18,593 nucleotides of DNA from RGIG5299 sp045588575 (GCA_045588575.1 JAZNEJ010000003.1:1-18593); one strand, 5' to 3'; numbered from the stretch's first letter, positions 1-7,515 are shown. Notes: generated by a model from the sequence alone, not told the origin. Made by a program: numbers and translations.

Positions 1-19
1 TCCCCGTATAGATATATAT

Positions 20-137
<118 letters not shown>

Positions 138-143
138 AAAAAG

Positions 144-179
144 AAACAGCACAGAATTCTCTGTGCTGTTTTTATTTTT
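144..179 (+). terminator. Rho-independent terminator of the rRNA operon
   Basis: A perfect 12-bp stem (144-155 with 160-171, loop 156-159) is followed by a T-rich run. On the minus strand the same hairpin is followed by TTTCTTTTT, so it probably also ends the convergent M28 peptidase transcript, whose stop codon is at 186-188. Confidence 0.9.
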
Positions 180-185
180 GGATTT

Positions 186-1103
186 TCACATTAATTCAGT
201 AAGCTTTATTGCACCGTTTTTTAAAAAAATTATATTTTCTTCTTTATAAACAGTATCTCGGCTTGTATGTATTCGATTCATATAAAGCAAACCGCCTTTT
301 GTCGAGCGTAGTGCACCAACGCCGACACCGCATGGGAAATTTACTTGGTCTGACGGAAAAAACACGCCTTTTTCCGCAACTTCCACTTTGAAATTGTCTT
401 TCGGAGCGAAAGCCTCGGCTATTGTATTGCGGTAATTTCTTGCTTTTTTACGAAGAACAAAAAGCATATTATCACCGTCTGAAACACAGTCGAAATTGAT
501 AAGTAAACGGTTTTTTAATTCTTTTTTGTGCTTTAGTGCAAATGAAGCTGAACCGAAAACACCCATTTCTTCAAGGTCAAAAAAGACAAAACAAACTTCG
601 TTGCGGCGGTCTTCGGGAAGCTCTCTCATAATGTCTATTAAAAGAGTAACTCCTGAGGTATTGTCATTTGCGGTATGTTTATTTGCAGGTCCGGCAATAA
701 GTAAAAATAAAATAAAAAAACATAAAAGTTCGGGCCTTAATAATAGTTTGTTGTTTAGTAATGCAGAAAGTGCTGTTAACGCAAATACCGAGCTGAAAAG
801 AACAACACATATAGCTGCGGCAAGTACAATATTATAGAGAATATAAATTAAAAAATTTTTCGGTGTAATGAAATTGGGAAAAGGAAGAACGGGAGCTGTA
901 TCATAATGTGCAGTATAAATAACTTTTGCTGTTGAAGGATTTCCTACTATTAAATTTTTTGCGCCGAATATCCCGCTTTCTGTTTTAAAGGAATAACCCC
1001 AATTATCTGCAAGCTGCTTTAGATATTCGGCAAATTTTCTTTTTTCATTGCGGCTTTTCCTTACCTGATAGCTTTCAAAAATTTTTTGTGTTGTTTCAGT
1101 CAT
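186..1103 (-). CDS. M28-family zinc metallopeptidase with membrane helices inserted in the catalytic domain
   Basis: Probable membrane-bound M28 aminopeptidase-like enzyme of 305 residues. All five expected metal ligands are visible: H66 in TAHYDT, D147 in ANDNTSG, E179 in DLEEMG (E178 the likely general base), D205 in INFD and H279 in IHTSRDT. Between the first and second ligand sits an unusual insertion (about 83-140) with two strongly hydrophobic stretches (about 84-112 and 124-139), enough for two or three membrane helices. There is no N-terminal signal peptide. The start chosen is the ATG at 1103, preceded by GAAAGGA at good spacing; an in-frame TTG seven codons upstream has its purine run too close to serve it. 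It is transcribed alone from a strong promoter at 1140-1168. The substrate is unknown. Family assignment is secure; the cellular role is inferred only. Confidence 0.85.
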   Translation of the reverse strand: MTETTQKIFESYQVRKSRNEKRKFAEYLKQLADNWGYSFKTESGIFGAKNLIVGNPSTAKVIYTAHYDTAPVLPFPNFITPKNFLIYILYNIVLAAAICVVLFSSVFALTALSALLNNKLLLRPELLCFFILFLLIAGPANKHTANDNTSGVTLLIDIMRELPEDRRNEVCFVFFDLEEMGVFGSASFALKHKKELKNRLLINFDCVSDGDNMLFVLRKKARNYRNTIAEAFAPKDNFKVEVAEKGVFFPSDQVNFPCGVGVGALRSTKGGLLYMNRIHTSRDTVYKEENIIFLKNGAIKLTELM

Positions 1104-1139
1104 TTTGTAAATCCTTTCAATCAAACTTCCTTTATCGAT

Positions 1140-1168
1140 ATTATAACACGGTGTTTTTCAAAAGTCAA
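1140..1168 (-). promoter_or_regulatory. Sigma-A promoter of the M28 peptidase gene
   Basis: Reading the minus strand, TTGACT (1163-1168) and TATAAT (1140-1145) are separated by exactly 17 bases. The start codon at 1103 lies about 30 nt below the predicted transcription start. Confidence 0.85.
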
Positions 1169-1202
1169 CGGACTGTTGTTTACAGCTCTTTTTGAATAAA
1201 AA

Positions 1203-1236
1203 ACAAAAAAACTGCGCCCCGAAAAATCGGGGCGCA
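1203..1236 (-). terminator. Rho-independent terminator of the alcohol dehydrogenase gene
   Basis: A GC-rich 10-bp stem (1213-1222 with 1227-1236, AAAA loop) is followed on the minus strand by TTTTTTTGTTTT. It lies 23 bases beyond the stop codon of the adh gene. Confidence 0.93.
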
Positions 1237-1258
1237 TTCGTTTTAATTAGCATTCAAA

Positions 1259-2311
1259 TTAAACTATAACCAAGGGCTTAATAAGATCGCGGGGCTTATC
1301 TTTCATGAGCATTAAAGCCTGCTCAACGTTTTCAAGACCGTTGAATTTGTGTGTAATCATCTTTTCGGGATGAATACGGTTAGCAACGATTAAGCGAGCG
1401 AGCTTTTCGGAACGAACACGTCCGCCGGGCATTAAGCCGCCGTTAATCTGCTTATGACCCATACCGCAACCCCATTCACCGCGGGGAATCTTTATGTAGT
1501 CGCCTTCGCCAAGATAGTTAACGTTACCTATCTTACCACCTGCTTTTAACATACGGATAGCCTGATCAAATGTGTCGTTATCGCCACCTGCGATGATAAC
1601 CTTATCAACGGGACCGTGGTTTAAGTCGAGAATTTGCTCAACGATATCGCCTTCACGGTAGTTGACAATGTTGGTTGCGCCGTATTCGATAGCTAAATCT
1701 GCGCAATTCTTTCTTGAACCGACAGCATAGATGTTAGCAGCGCCGCGGATAGCGGAAGCAGCAACAGACATAAGACCAACGGGGCCTATACCGATAATTG
1801 CAACGTTATCACCGAACTGAATGTCGGCAAGTTCTGCACCGTGGAAGCCGGTGGGAACCATATCGGCAACCATACAAGCGGCGCCTAAATCCATACCTTC
1901 GGGAAGATGTGCAAGGTTACCGTCGGCATCGTTTACGTGGAAATATTCACCGAAAACGCCATCCTTAAAGTTAGAGAACTTCCAGCCGGAAAGCATGCCG
2001 CCGGAATGCATTGAATAACCCTCCTGAGAAGCAAAAGCGTTCCAGTCGGGAGTAATGGCAGAAACTAAAACCTTATCGCCGGGCTTAAAGTCTTTAACAA
2101 GGCTGCCAACCTCAACAACCTCACCAACAGCCTCATGACCAAGAATCATATCCTTACGGTCGCCGATAGCGCCTGCCCAAACAGTGTGAACGTCTGAAGT
2201 ACAAGGTGCTAAAGCAATGGGCTTACAAATAGCATCCAAGGGTCCGCAAACGGGGATATCTTTTTCTACCCAACCGGTTGCGCCGATTTTTAACATGGCA
2301 AAACCTTTCAT
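1259..2311 (-). CDS. adh: NADP-dependent secondary alcohol dehydrogenase (zinc MDR family)
   Basis: Catalyses reversible NADPH-linked reduction of ketones such as acetone to secondary alcohols, and possibly aldehydes, in the cytoplasm. The 350-residue protein aligns without gaps, by memory, to the C. beijerinckii/Thermoanaerobacter secondary ADH. Catalytic zinc ligands Cys37, His59 and Asp150 fall at the same numbers, as do the NADP-phosphate residues Gly198-Ser199-Arg200 and Tyr218. The nucleotide-binding glycines are in GIGPVG (174-179). The four-cysteine structural zinc loop of horse-liver ADH is absent, as in these relatives. Start: ATG at 2311 (MKGFAM), preceded by GGAGG eight bases upstream; an in-frame TTG at 2326 overlaps that ribosome binding site and is rejected. 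It is monocistronic, with its own promoter and terminator. The physiological substrate cannot be fixed from sequence. Confidence 0.95.
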   Translation of the reverse strand: MKGFAMLKIGATGWVEKDIPVCGPLDAICKPIALAPCTSDVHTVWAGAIGDRKDMILGHEAVGEVVEVGSLVKDFKPGDKVLVSAITPDWNAFASQEGYSMHSGGMLSGWKFSNFKDGVFGEYFHVNDADGNLAHLPEGMDLGAACMVADMVPTGFHGAELADIQFGDNVAIIGIGPVGLMSVAASAIRGAANIYAVGSRKNCADLAIEYGATNIVNYREGDIVEQILDLNHGPVDKVIIAGGDNDTFDQAIRMLKAGGKIGNVNYLGEGDYIKIPRGEWGCGMGHKQINGGLMPGGRVRSEKLARLIVANRIHPEKMITHKFNGLENVEQALMLMKDKPRDLIKPLVIV

Positions 2312-2353
2312 TAGAAAAACCTCCAAAATTTTTAAATTCTTTTTACTTTATAT

Positions 2354-2381
2354 ATTATAAATGATTATTAAAAAAAGTCAA
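2354..2381 (-). promoter_or_regulatory. Sigma-A promoter of adh
   Basis: On the minus strand TTGACT (2376-2381) and TATAAT (2354-2359) are 16 bases apart. This leaves a leader of about 35 nt containing the GGAGG site. No operator is evident. Confidence 0.82.
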
Positions 2382-2410
2382 TACAGATTGTTTAAAAAAA
2401 CTACAAACTT

Positions 2411-2444
2411 CTAAAAAATTAAGAGGCAAATTTAATTGCCTCTT
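2411..2444 (-). terminator. Rho-independent terminator of the U32 gene
   Basis: A 9-bp stem (2421-2429 with 2436-2444) is followed on the minus strand by AATTTTTTAG. It lies directly after the U32 stop codon at 2450. Confidence 0.88.
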
Positions 2445-2449
2445 TTTTG

Positions 2450-4450
2450 TTATTTTGTGAGATAAAAAGTGCAGCTTGTAAGCTTTTTGCGCTTAATTTT
2501 CATTATCTTGCCGTCGTCGCCCGTTAAGGTGTAGCCTTTTTCATAAGGACAACTGCTGCAATCGGCTCCCGCGTGATTTTTAAAAGGACAGTGGCGTAGA
2601 GTCATATAAGCGAAATCGGCTCTTAAAAATAGGTTACCTTCGGCGGAAATGACCGGCAAATTAAGCTCGCTTGCGGTGTATGAATTGTAGACGTTTAAAC
2701 CGCCGCCGATTATCTTTTCGGCGTTGAAATTAAGAGCGTAATAGTTGTTTGCGACAATTTTAACGCCGGTGCTTTCAATAATTTGCTTTAAAAGCAAAAT
2801 ATCTTTTTCCAAAGCAAAGTTCGGAAGGTCGAGATATGCGTTTTTGCCGTTATCGTTTGCCCATTTAACAAAAGCCGCAACGTCTTTTTCATCGTAAATT
2901 TCGGGTGAATAAATAACGTTTAAAGAATTTGATTTTTTATAATCCTCAGTAAAGCAAAAATCGGAAAAAGAAACGGTGTTTTCGGGCTTTTTAAGCGTTA
3001 CGGGAGATAATAAATTGCGCTCAACCTCGGTCAATGCCGATTTTAATTTTTCAACAACCTCTCGCCTGAAAGCGTTTAGGTTTTTCTTTAAAATAAATAC
3101 TTTTTCGAGCGATTTTATATTAACCTTTAATTTAAGCTCTGCCGATTTTTCGAAATTTTCAAAAATTTCCTCCTCGGTTAACGGCTTATTTTCGGCACAA
3201 ACAAGCATTTCGCCAAAAACCTCGAAAGATTTGTTTTTAACGGTAAAGCTTGCTTTAATGGGCTTATTTACCTCGGCAAAAAGCGAAATTTCAAAAGGAA
3301 TTTTTCTCGAGTAATTAACAAGACGTTCTTCCTCAAAATTATCAACGATTAAATGAACGCTGTTGCCAACCGAGGCTCTTTGAGTGGTGGTAATACGGTA
3401 AACGCCGTTTTCTTTTTTTAAATCGAAGGCGGAAACGGTTGCTTTTTCGGTTTCACCGTCAAAAAATTTAAAGGCAGATTTCGGAGAAAGCTCTCTTTTG
3501 GAGGTGAAAAATATTTCGTTAAATTTTTTCCCGTTGTTAATTTTTATAACCTCACCTATAAAAATTCCGGTGTGATTATTTAAATTTGAAATTATATTTC
3601 CGTTACCGTTAAAATATCCCTCGGTAAAGCCTCTGTTAAAGGCGAGCGCCAAATTTTCAGAGTTGTAACTTTTACCGTCAAGCGCCGCACGGTAGGTTTT
3701 GGTAACCTCGCCCACGTAATAAGGTCTTCTTGCCCTGCCTTCAATTTTCAAAACGTCAACGCCTGCGGCTTCGAGGTCTTTCAAACGGTTTAGCATGGAA
3801 AAATCCTTTGCGCTTAAAAGATAACCTTTTTTAATAAATTTTTCACCCTTTTTAAGAGTGTAGGGTAAGCGGCAAAGCTGCTTGCATTTTCCGCGGTTTC
3901 CGCTCTCGTTAAGGAGGTATGAGCTTAAATAACAGTTACCCGAAAAGCTAACGCAAAGAGCGCCGTGGACGAAATATTCAATTTCAATATCAACGTTATT
4001 TTTAATTCTTTTAATTTCGTTAAGAGGCGTTTCTCTTGCCAAAACAACACGTTTAAAGCCGTATTTTTTAACGGCTAAAACGCCTTCCAAATTATGAATT
4101 CCCATTTGAGTACTTGCATGCAGCTCAATTTCGGGCTCGTTTTCAAAAATAACGGCGGCAAGCCCCAAATCCTGCAAAACGAAGGCGTCTACTCCGAAAT
4201 TATAAGCTTCAACTATAATGTTTAAAGCTTTTTGAATTTCATCATCGGTAAAAAGAATGTTAATTGCAAGCAAAACCTTAACGCCGTAAAGATGAGCAAA
4301 GGAAACGGCTTCTTTTAAAGATTCAAGAGTAAAGCCATCTATATTATTTCGCGCGTTAAAATCGTTAATACCGAGATAAACCTCGTCGGCGCCGTTAAAG
4401 ACTGCGGTTTTTAAGCTTTCGAAATTTCCTGCGGGCGATAAAAGCTTCAT
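2450..4450 (-). CDS. U32-family 'peptidase' (probable RNA hydroxylation enzyme, RlhA/RlhP-like)
   Basis: The 666-residue protein has the N-terminal MKLLSPAGNFE start and the U32 signature EYFVHGALC (about 159-167) followed by GNCYLS. Conserved cysteines are at about 166, 173, 189 and 193, and LSAKDFSML and KIEGRARRPYYV lie further on. A long C-terminal extension ends in a cysteine cluster (RHCPFKNH, CSSCPYEKG, SCTFYL). This matches the long U32 proteins with a DUF3656-type extension. Family knowledge: E. coli RlhA makes 5-hydroxycytidine in 23S rRNA and related U32 proteins hydroxylate tRNA; the 'peptidase' name is historical. An RNA target here is inference. Start: ATG at 4450 after AAAGGAG; a further in-frame upstream start lies in the promoter and leader region and is rejected. 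It is transcribed alone. Confidence 0.87.
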   Translation of the reverse strand: MKLLSPAGNFESLKTAVFNGADEVYLGINDFNARNNIDGFTLESLKEAVSFAHLYGVKVLLAINILFTDDEIQKALNIIVEAYNFGVDAFVLQDLGLAAVIFENEPEIELHASTQMGIHNLEGVLAVKKYGFKRVVLARETPLNEIKRIKNNVDIEIEYFVHGALCVSFSGNCYLSSYLLNESGNRGKCKQLCRLPYTLKKGEKFIKKGYLLSAKDFSMLNRLKDLEAAGVDVLKIEGRARRPYYVGEVTKTYRAALDGKSYNSENLALAFNRGFTEGYFNGNGNIISNLNNHTGIFIGEVIKINNGKKFNEIFFTSKRELSPKSAFKFFDGETEKATVSAFDLKKENGVYRITTTQRASVGNSVHLIVDNFEEERLVNYSRKIPFEISLFAEVNKPIKASFTVKNKSFEVFGEMLVCAENKPLTEEEIFENFEKSAELKLKVNIKSLEKVFILKKNLNAFRREVVEKLKSALTEVERNLLSPVTLKKPENTVSFSDFCFTEDYKKSNSLNVIYSPEIYDEKDVAAFVKWANDNGKNAYLDLPNFALEKDILLLKQIIESTGVKIVANNYYALNFNAEKIIGGGLNVYNSYTASELNLPVISAEGNLFLRADFAYMTLRHCPFKNHAGADCSSCPYEKGYTLTGDDGKIMKIKRKKLTSCTFYLTK

Positions 4451-4471
4451 ATTAACACTCCTTTCCAACCA

Positions 4472-4500
4472 GTTATAGCATAAAAAACAATTTTTGTCAA
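4472..4500 (-). promoter_or_regulatory. Sigma-A promoter of the U32 gene
   Basis: Consensus TTGACA (4495-4500) and TATAAC (4472-4477) on the minus strand are 17 bases apart. The -35 element begins three bases after the T-run of the preceding gene's terminator. Confidence 0.87.
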
Positions 4501-4502
4501 TC

Positions 4503-4534
4503 TAAATAAAAATCAGATTCCTTTCGGAATCTGA
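4503..4534 (-). terminator. Rho-independent terminator of the Asp23-family gene
   Basis: A 9-bp stem (4513-4521 with 4526-4534) with a GAAA loop on the minus strand is followed by TTTTTATTTAG. It separates the Asp23-family gene from the U32 gene. Confidence 0.92.
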
Positions 4535-4543
4535 AGCTTGGGT

Positions 4544-4924
4544 TTATTTGTTTCTGAATTTAGGGTCTTTGTTGGAGGCAAGACCAACAACGTGGACGTT
4601 AACCGATAAAACGTTCATTGCGGTCATGGTTGAAACCGATTCCTTAATATGCTCCTGAAGCTCTCTTGCAACCTTGGGAATAACGGCGCCGAAAAGAACG
4701 GTTATGAAAATATCTATGTGAATTCCGTTTTCAAGATATTCAACTCTAACGCCGTTTCCGATGTTTTTCTTAACGAAAAGCGCCTTTATATCGTTTGCCG
4801 AGAATTTTCCGGTAACGTTTGCAATGCCCTCAATTTCCTTTGCGGCATTAATAGCAATGCCCGAAACAACTTCACGGGAAATCGTTACGTTTACGTTGGT
4901 ATTGTCAATTTGCAATTTACCCAT
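4544..4924 (-). CDS. Asp23/Gls24-family envelope stress-type protein
   Basis: A 126-residue soluble protein with the Asp23/Gls24 fold pattern. It has an N-terminal strand (NVNVTISREVVSGIA), then AAKEIEGIANVTG, a strand EYLENGIHIDIFITV, and the conserved C-terminal part with VARELQEHIKESV and NVHVVGL. Members of this family are small abundant Firmicutes proteins, some of which (Asp23 with AmaP) lie under the membrane and affect envelope stress. No AmaP-like membrane partner is adjacent, so this is closer to the stand-alone YqhY/YloU type. Start: ATG at 4924 after GAAAGGA; the in-frame TTG six codons upstream overlaps that site. A promoter lies at 4970-4998 and a terminator follows. Exact role unknown. 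Confidence 0.88.
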   Translation of the reverse strand: MGKLQIDNTNVNVTISREVVSGIAINAAKEIEGIANVTGKFSANDIKALFVKKNIGNGVRVEYLENGIHIDIFITVLFGAVIPKVARELQEHIKESVSTMTAMNVLSVNVHVVGLASNKDPKFRNK

Positions 4925-4969
4925 AAAAATCTGTCCTTTCAATGCATCACACAGGAGTAATGCTTAATT

Positions 4970-4998
4970 ATTATAACACAAAAGCCCAAAAAGGTAAA
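4970..4998 (-). promoter_or_regulatory. Probable sigma-A promoter of the Asp23-family gene
   Basis: On the minus strand TTTACC (4993-4998) and a perfect TATAAT (4970-4975) are 17 bases apart. The -35 box matches four of six consensus bases. The ylbJ-like gene ends at 5013 with no strong terminator, so read-through from it is also possible. Confidence 0.65.
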
Positions 4999-5012
4999 GA
5001 CTTTTTACAAAA

Positions 5013-5972
5013 TTATAAAAATAAGGTAATAAAAAAAGCAAAAATAAAAGAAATCACGCTCGAAATAAGCTTAATAATAAAATATTTTTTGAAAGAAAGA
5101 CGCGTTTCAAAAACGGCTCCCATAGATTGAAGTAAAACGCAAATACCCGAAAAGGTTAAAACAGCGGCGGCAACGCCCACTTGAAAGGGCGACGCCTCAT
5201 AAAGAAATGAAAGACCGGTTGAAATTTCAAGCGTTCCCAATATTACGGCTGAAAAAACTCTTTTATCAATAACGCTTGAAAAAAGTGAGTAAACAAGCTC
5301 AAAAACCGAGGACGTGCGAATTATATCAATCAAAACGGCAAAGAAAATAACGAAAGCTGAAATCATAATCATCGTTAAACTGCTGTTTTTAACCGATGAA
5401 ACGAAAAGCAAAATAAGATTTTCCTCTCTAACACTCTTTTTTTCGGTAAAATTGATGTTTGGTGAGTTATCGTTTAAAGAAAAAAGAAGAGATATTAAAA
5501 CCGTTGCCAAAACGGAAGAAAGCCAAATAATAACGCCCGTTTTCATTGATTTAAAAACACCCAGACCGATAACCGAAATTGCAAAGGCAGGTGAGGGCAG
5601 GTTGCAAAGAGCAAGCATTCTTTCGGCGTTTCGGCGGCTTATTTTTTTATCTTCAAAAAGCCTTGCAGTAAAAACCGCTCCAACGGGGAAGCCGGAAATC
5701 ACGCCGACAATAAAAGGCGCAGAAGCACAAGGGGGAAGCTTAAAAAACCTCATAAACCCGCCGAAAAAGCTTTCCAAGGGGTAAAAAAGCTTGCCGTCGT
5801 TTATCATTCCCGAAAGTACGAGCGCAGGAAAAATGGAAGGAATAAGCCTTGTTAAAACACGAAAAACGGCATCTTTTGCCGCATTTAAGCTGCTCTCGGC
5901 GTTAAAAAGAATGAAAACGAGAAGCGAAAAAACAAAAATAAACGGAAGAAAAGAAAAAAATCTTTTTTTCAT
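5013..5972 (-). CDS. ylbJ: YlbJ-like sporulation integral membrane protein (nucleoside-recognition/Gate domain)
   Basis: A 319-residue polytopic membrane protein with about eight hydrophobic segments (for example 5-23, 40-56, 84-101, 127-140, 146-165, 197-217, 240-257, 268-283, 297-318). Family hallmarks include GVISGFPVGA (90-99), the polar NLPSPAF (124-130), LEISTG (249-254) and FSGICVLLQS (274-283), matching YlbJ and related Gate-domain proteins. B. subtilis ylbJ is a sigma-E mother-cell gene needed for heat-resistant spores. The gene carries a sigma-E-like promoter (6002-6030) and diverges from yqfC-yqfD, which supports a sporulation role. Start: ATG at 5972 with CGGAGCGG upstream. The transported molecule, if any, is unknown. 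It could be a paralogue such as SpmA-like, but its length and motifs fit YlbJ better. Confidence 0.75.
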   Translation of the reverse strand: MKKRFFSFLPFIFVFSLLVFILFNAESSLNAAKDAVFRVLTRLIPSIFPALVLSGMINDGKLFYPLESFFGGFMRFFKLPPCASAPFIVGVISGFPVGAVFTARLFEDKKISRRNAERMLALCNLPSPAFAISVIGLGVFKSMKTGVIIWLSSVLATVLISLLFSLNDNSPNINFTEKKSVREENLILLFVSSVKNSSLTMIMISAFVIFFAVLIDIIRTSSVFELVYSLFSSVIDKRVFSAVILGTLEISTGLSFLYEASPFQVGVAAAVLTFSGICVLLQSMGAVFETRLSFKKYFIIKLISSVISFIFAFFITLFL

Positions 5973-6001
5973 AAAACCGCTCCGAAAATAATAGTCGGTT
6001 A

Positions 6002-6030
6002 AATATATGCCGAAGGTAATGAAAATAGGC
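6002..6030 (-). promoter_or_regulatory. Sigma-E-like promoter of the ylbJ-like gene
   Basis: Read on the minus strand, GCCTATT (6024-6030) and CATATATT (6002-6009) are 14 bases apart. They match the B. subtilis sigma-E consensus (KMATATT, 14-15 bases, CATACAHT) at six of seven and seven of eight positions. The predicted start is about 23 bases before the ATG at 5972. No good TTGACA/TATAAT pair competes on this strand. Confidence 0.6.
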
Positions 6031-6069
6031 TTAATATAATATAATTTTGGAGAGAGAGGGTGAAAACGG

Positions 6070-6345
6070 GTGAAAGATAAATTCAGTCAAAGCAAATTTG
6101 CCCAAATATTCGAGGTAAGAGAAGACGTTGTGGATAAACGTATTCCGCATATTGAGCTAACGGGCAACCGCGAGCTTATAATAAGCAACGTTACGGGCAT
6201 TTTGGAATATAAAACGGAAGAAATGCGCTTTCAAACGGGCCTTTGCCCCGTGATAATAAAAGGCAGAGATTTGGTTATAACCGTTTATTCCAAGGAAACC
6301 ATAATAATTAAAGGCTTTATAGAAAGAGTGGAGATGGCGGCGTGA
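6070..6345 (+). CDS. yqfC: Sporulation protein YqfC
   Basis: A 91-residue protein of the YqfC/YabP-like family, at its usual length. Landmarks are IPHIELTGNRELIISN (25-40), the short strand region around YKTEEMRF, and IKGFIERVEM at the C-terminus. In spore formers it is expressed in the mother cell together with YqfD; the molecular function is not known. The start is GTG at 6070 with a purine-rich GAGAGGG about nine bases upstream. The stop overlaps the GTG of yqfD by four bases (GTGA), so the two are translationally coupled. The AT-rich region upstream contains two overlapping TATAAT-like boxes (6035-6045) without a matching -35, and only a weak sigma-E-like candidate (TAATGAA, 14 bases, AATATAAT). 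Confidence 0.88.
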   Translation: MKDKFSQSKFAQIFEVREDVVDKRIPHIELTGNRELIISNVTGILEYKTEEMRFQTGLCPVIIKGRDLVITVYSKETIIIKGFIERVEMAA

Positions 6346-7514
6346 GCTTATGGTCTTTGTTAAAGGGTTATTACGAAATTGAAGCCGTGGGGAATAACGC
6401 GAGGCTTTTAAACGTTATAAAGGCAAGAAATATAAACGTTTGGGGTATAAGAAAAACCGCCGACGATAAAATGGTTTTCAAGGTAGGATTACTCGGATAT
6501 AAAAAAATAACCGAGCTTAAAGAATATTATAAAATTGAGGTAATAAAAGAGGTGGGAGTACCGAGCTTTTTTAAAAAGCACAAAAAACGCTGGGGATTTT
6601 TAATAGGTGCGGCAATCTTTGTTTCGGGCCTCTTTTTTATGAATTCTTTCATTTGGAATATAAACGTTTACGGTGTTGAGAATTTAAGCGAGCAAGAAAT
6701 TTTAAAGGAGCTTGCCCTTAAAAATATAAAAATAGGGGAAACTGTTTACAATATAGATAAGGTTAAAGCCGAGCTCGAAATTCAAATAAAATATCCGCAA
6801 ATAAAATGGCTTCAAATAGAAACCAAAGGCACCACCGTAAACGTTTACTTAAAGGAAAGCAGCCAAAAAAGCGAAGAAAGAGTTCCCGAGGAAGAACCGT
6901 GCGATATAGTTGCAAAAAAAGACGGAGTAATTAAATTTGCAGCGGCTTATAACGGAATTCCCGTAGTAGAGGCAGGACAAAGCGTTTCAAAGGGCGATAT
7001 TCTCATAAAGGGCGAATATTTAACCGAAATGCAAAATGAAAGAAAGGTGCACGCAAGCGGCGTGGTAATGGCGGAAACGGTAAACGTAATAGAAGTAAAA
7101 GTGCCTCTTAAATTCGAGGAACCCGAGCTTACGGGCGGCGTTTTTAAAAGACAAACGCTTCGCATTTTTTCGTGGGAAATAAAGCTTTATAACGAAAAAG
7201 ATGAAATTCCGTTTAAAGCCTTTGAATCGAAGCAAGAGAAAAAGCAGTTAAAAATTTTCGGTGAAATTTCTTTTCCCGTTTTTTTCATTTCAAATGAATT
7301 TTACGAGGTAATGCCTCAAACCGTTTTAATAGGAGAAGAAACTGCATTAAAAAAAGCGGAAAATATTGCAAATAAATTGCAAATGGAACAATTTGGAGGT
7401 ATAATAGTAGAAGAGGAACTGTCGGATTATAAAATTAAAGACGGCGTTCTTTACTACGAACGAGTTCTCTATTGCAAAGAGGATATAGCAACGGAGAAAA
7501 GACAGGAGAAATAA
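6342..7514 (+). CDS. yqfD: Sporulation protein YqfD
   Basis: A 390-residue membrane protein close to the usual 395-400 of the family. It has an N-terminal soluble domain with internal repeats of the GYY/GNNARLLN type (1-80), one transmembrane helix (about 84-103) and a large domain beyond it. That domain contains the POTRA/FtsQ-like pattern NVYGVENLSEQEI (108-120), followed by PQIKWLQIETKGT. YqfD is a conserved sporulation protein produced with YqfC, biochemical role unknown. It starts with GTG overlapping the yqfC stop and ends two bases before ybeY. Its link to ybeY and era places a developmental pair at the head of a housekeeping operon. Confidence 0.9.
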   Translation: MSLWSLLKGYYEIEAVGNNARLLNVIKARNINVWGIRKTADDKMVFKVGLLGYKKITELKEYYKIEVIKEVGVPSFFKKHKKRWGFLIGAAIFVSGLFFMNSFIWNINVYGVENLSEQEILKELALKNIKIGETVYNIDKVKAELEIQIKYPQIKWLQIETKGTTVNVYLKESSQKSEERVPEEEPCDIVAKKDGVIKFAAAYNGIPVVEAGQSVSKGDILIKGEYLTEMQNERKVHASGVVMAETVNVIEVKVPLKFEEPELTGGVFKRQTLRIFSWEIKLYNEKDEIPFKAFESKQEKKQLKIFGEISFPVFFISNEFYEVMPQTVLIGEETALKKAENIANKLQMEQFGGIIVEEELSDYKIKDGVLYYERVLYCKEDIATEKRQEK

Positions 7515-7515
7515 A

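Noticed and set aside
1104..1124. In-frame TTG start extending the M28 peptidase by seven residues
   Set aside because: The GGAAG run is only one base from the TTG, while the ATG at 1103 has GAAAGGA at proper spacing. Similar TTG extensions before adh (2312-2326) and the Asp23-family gene (4925-4942) overlap their ribosome binding sites and were also rejected.
6060..6080. Six-codon frame beginning with GTG at 6060 that overlaps the yqfC start
   Set aside because: It is short enough to occur by chance, and the purine run serves the yqfC GTG at better spacing. An attenuating leader peptide cannot be supported.
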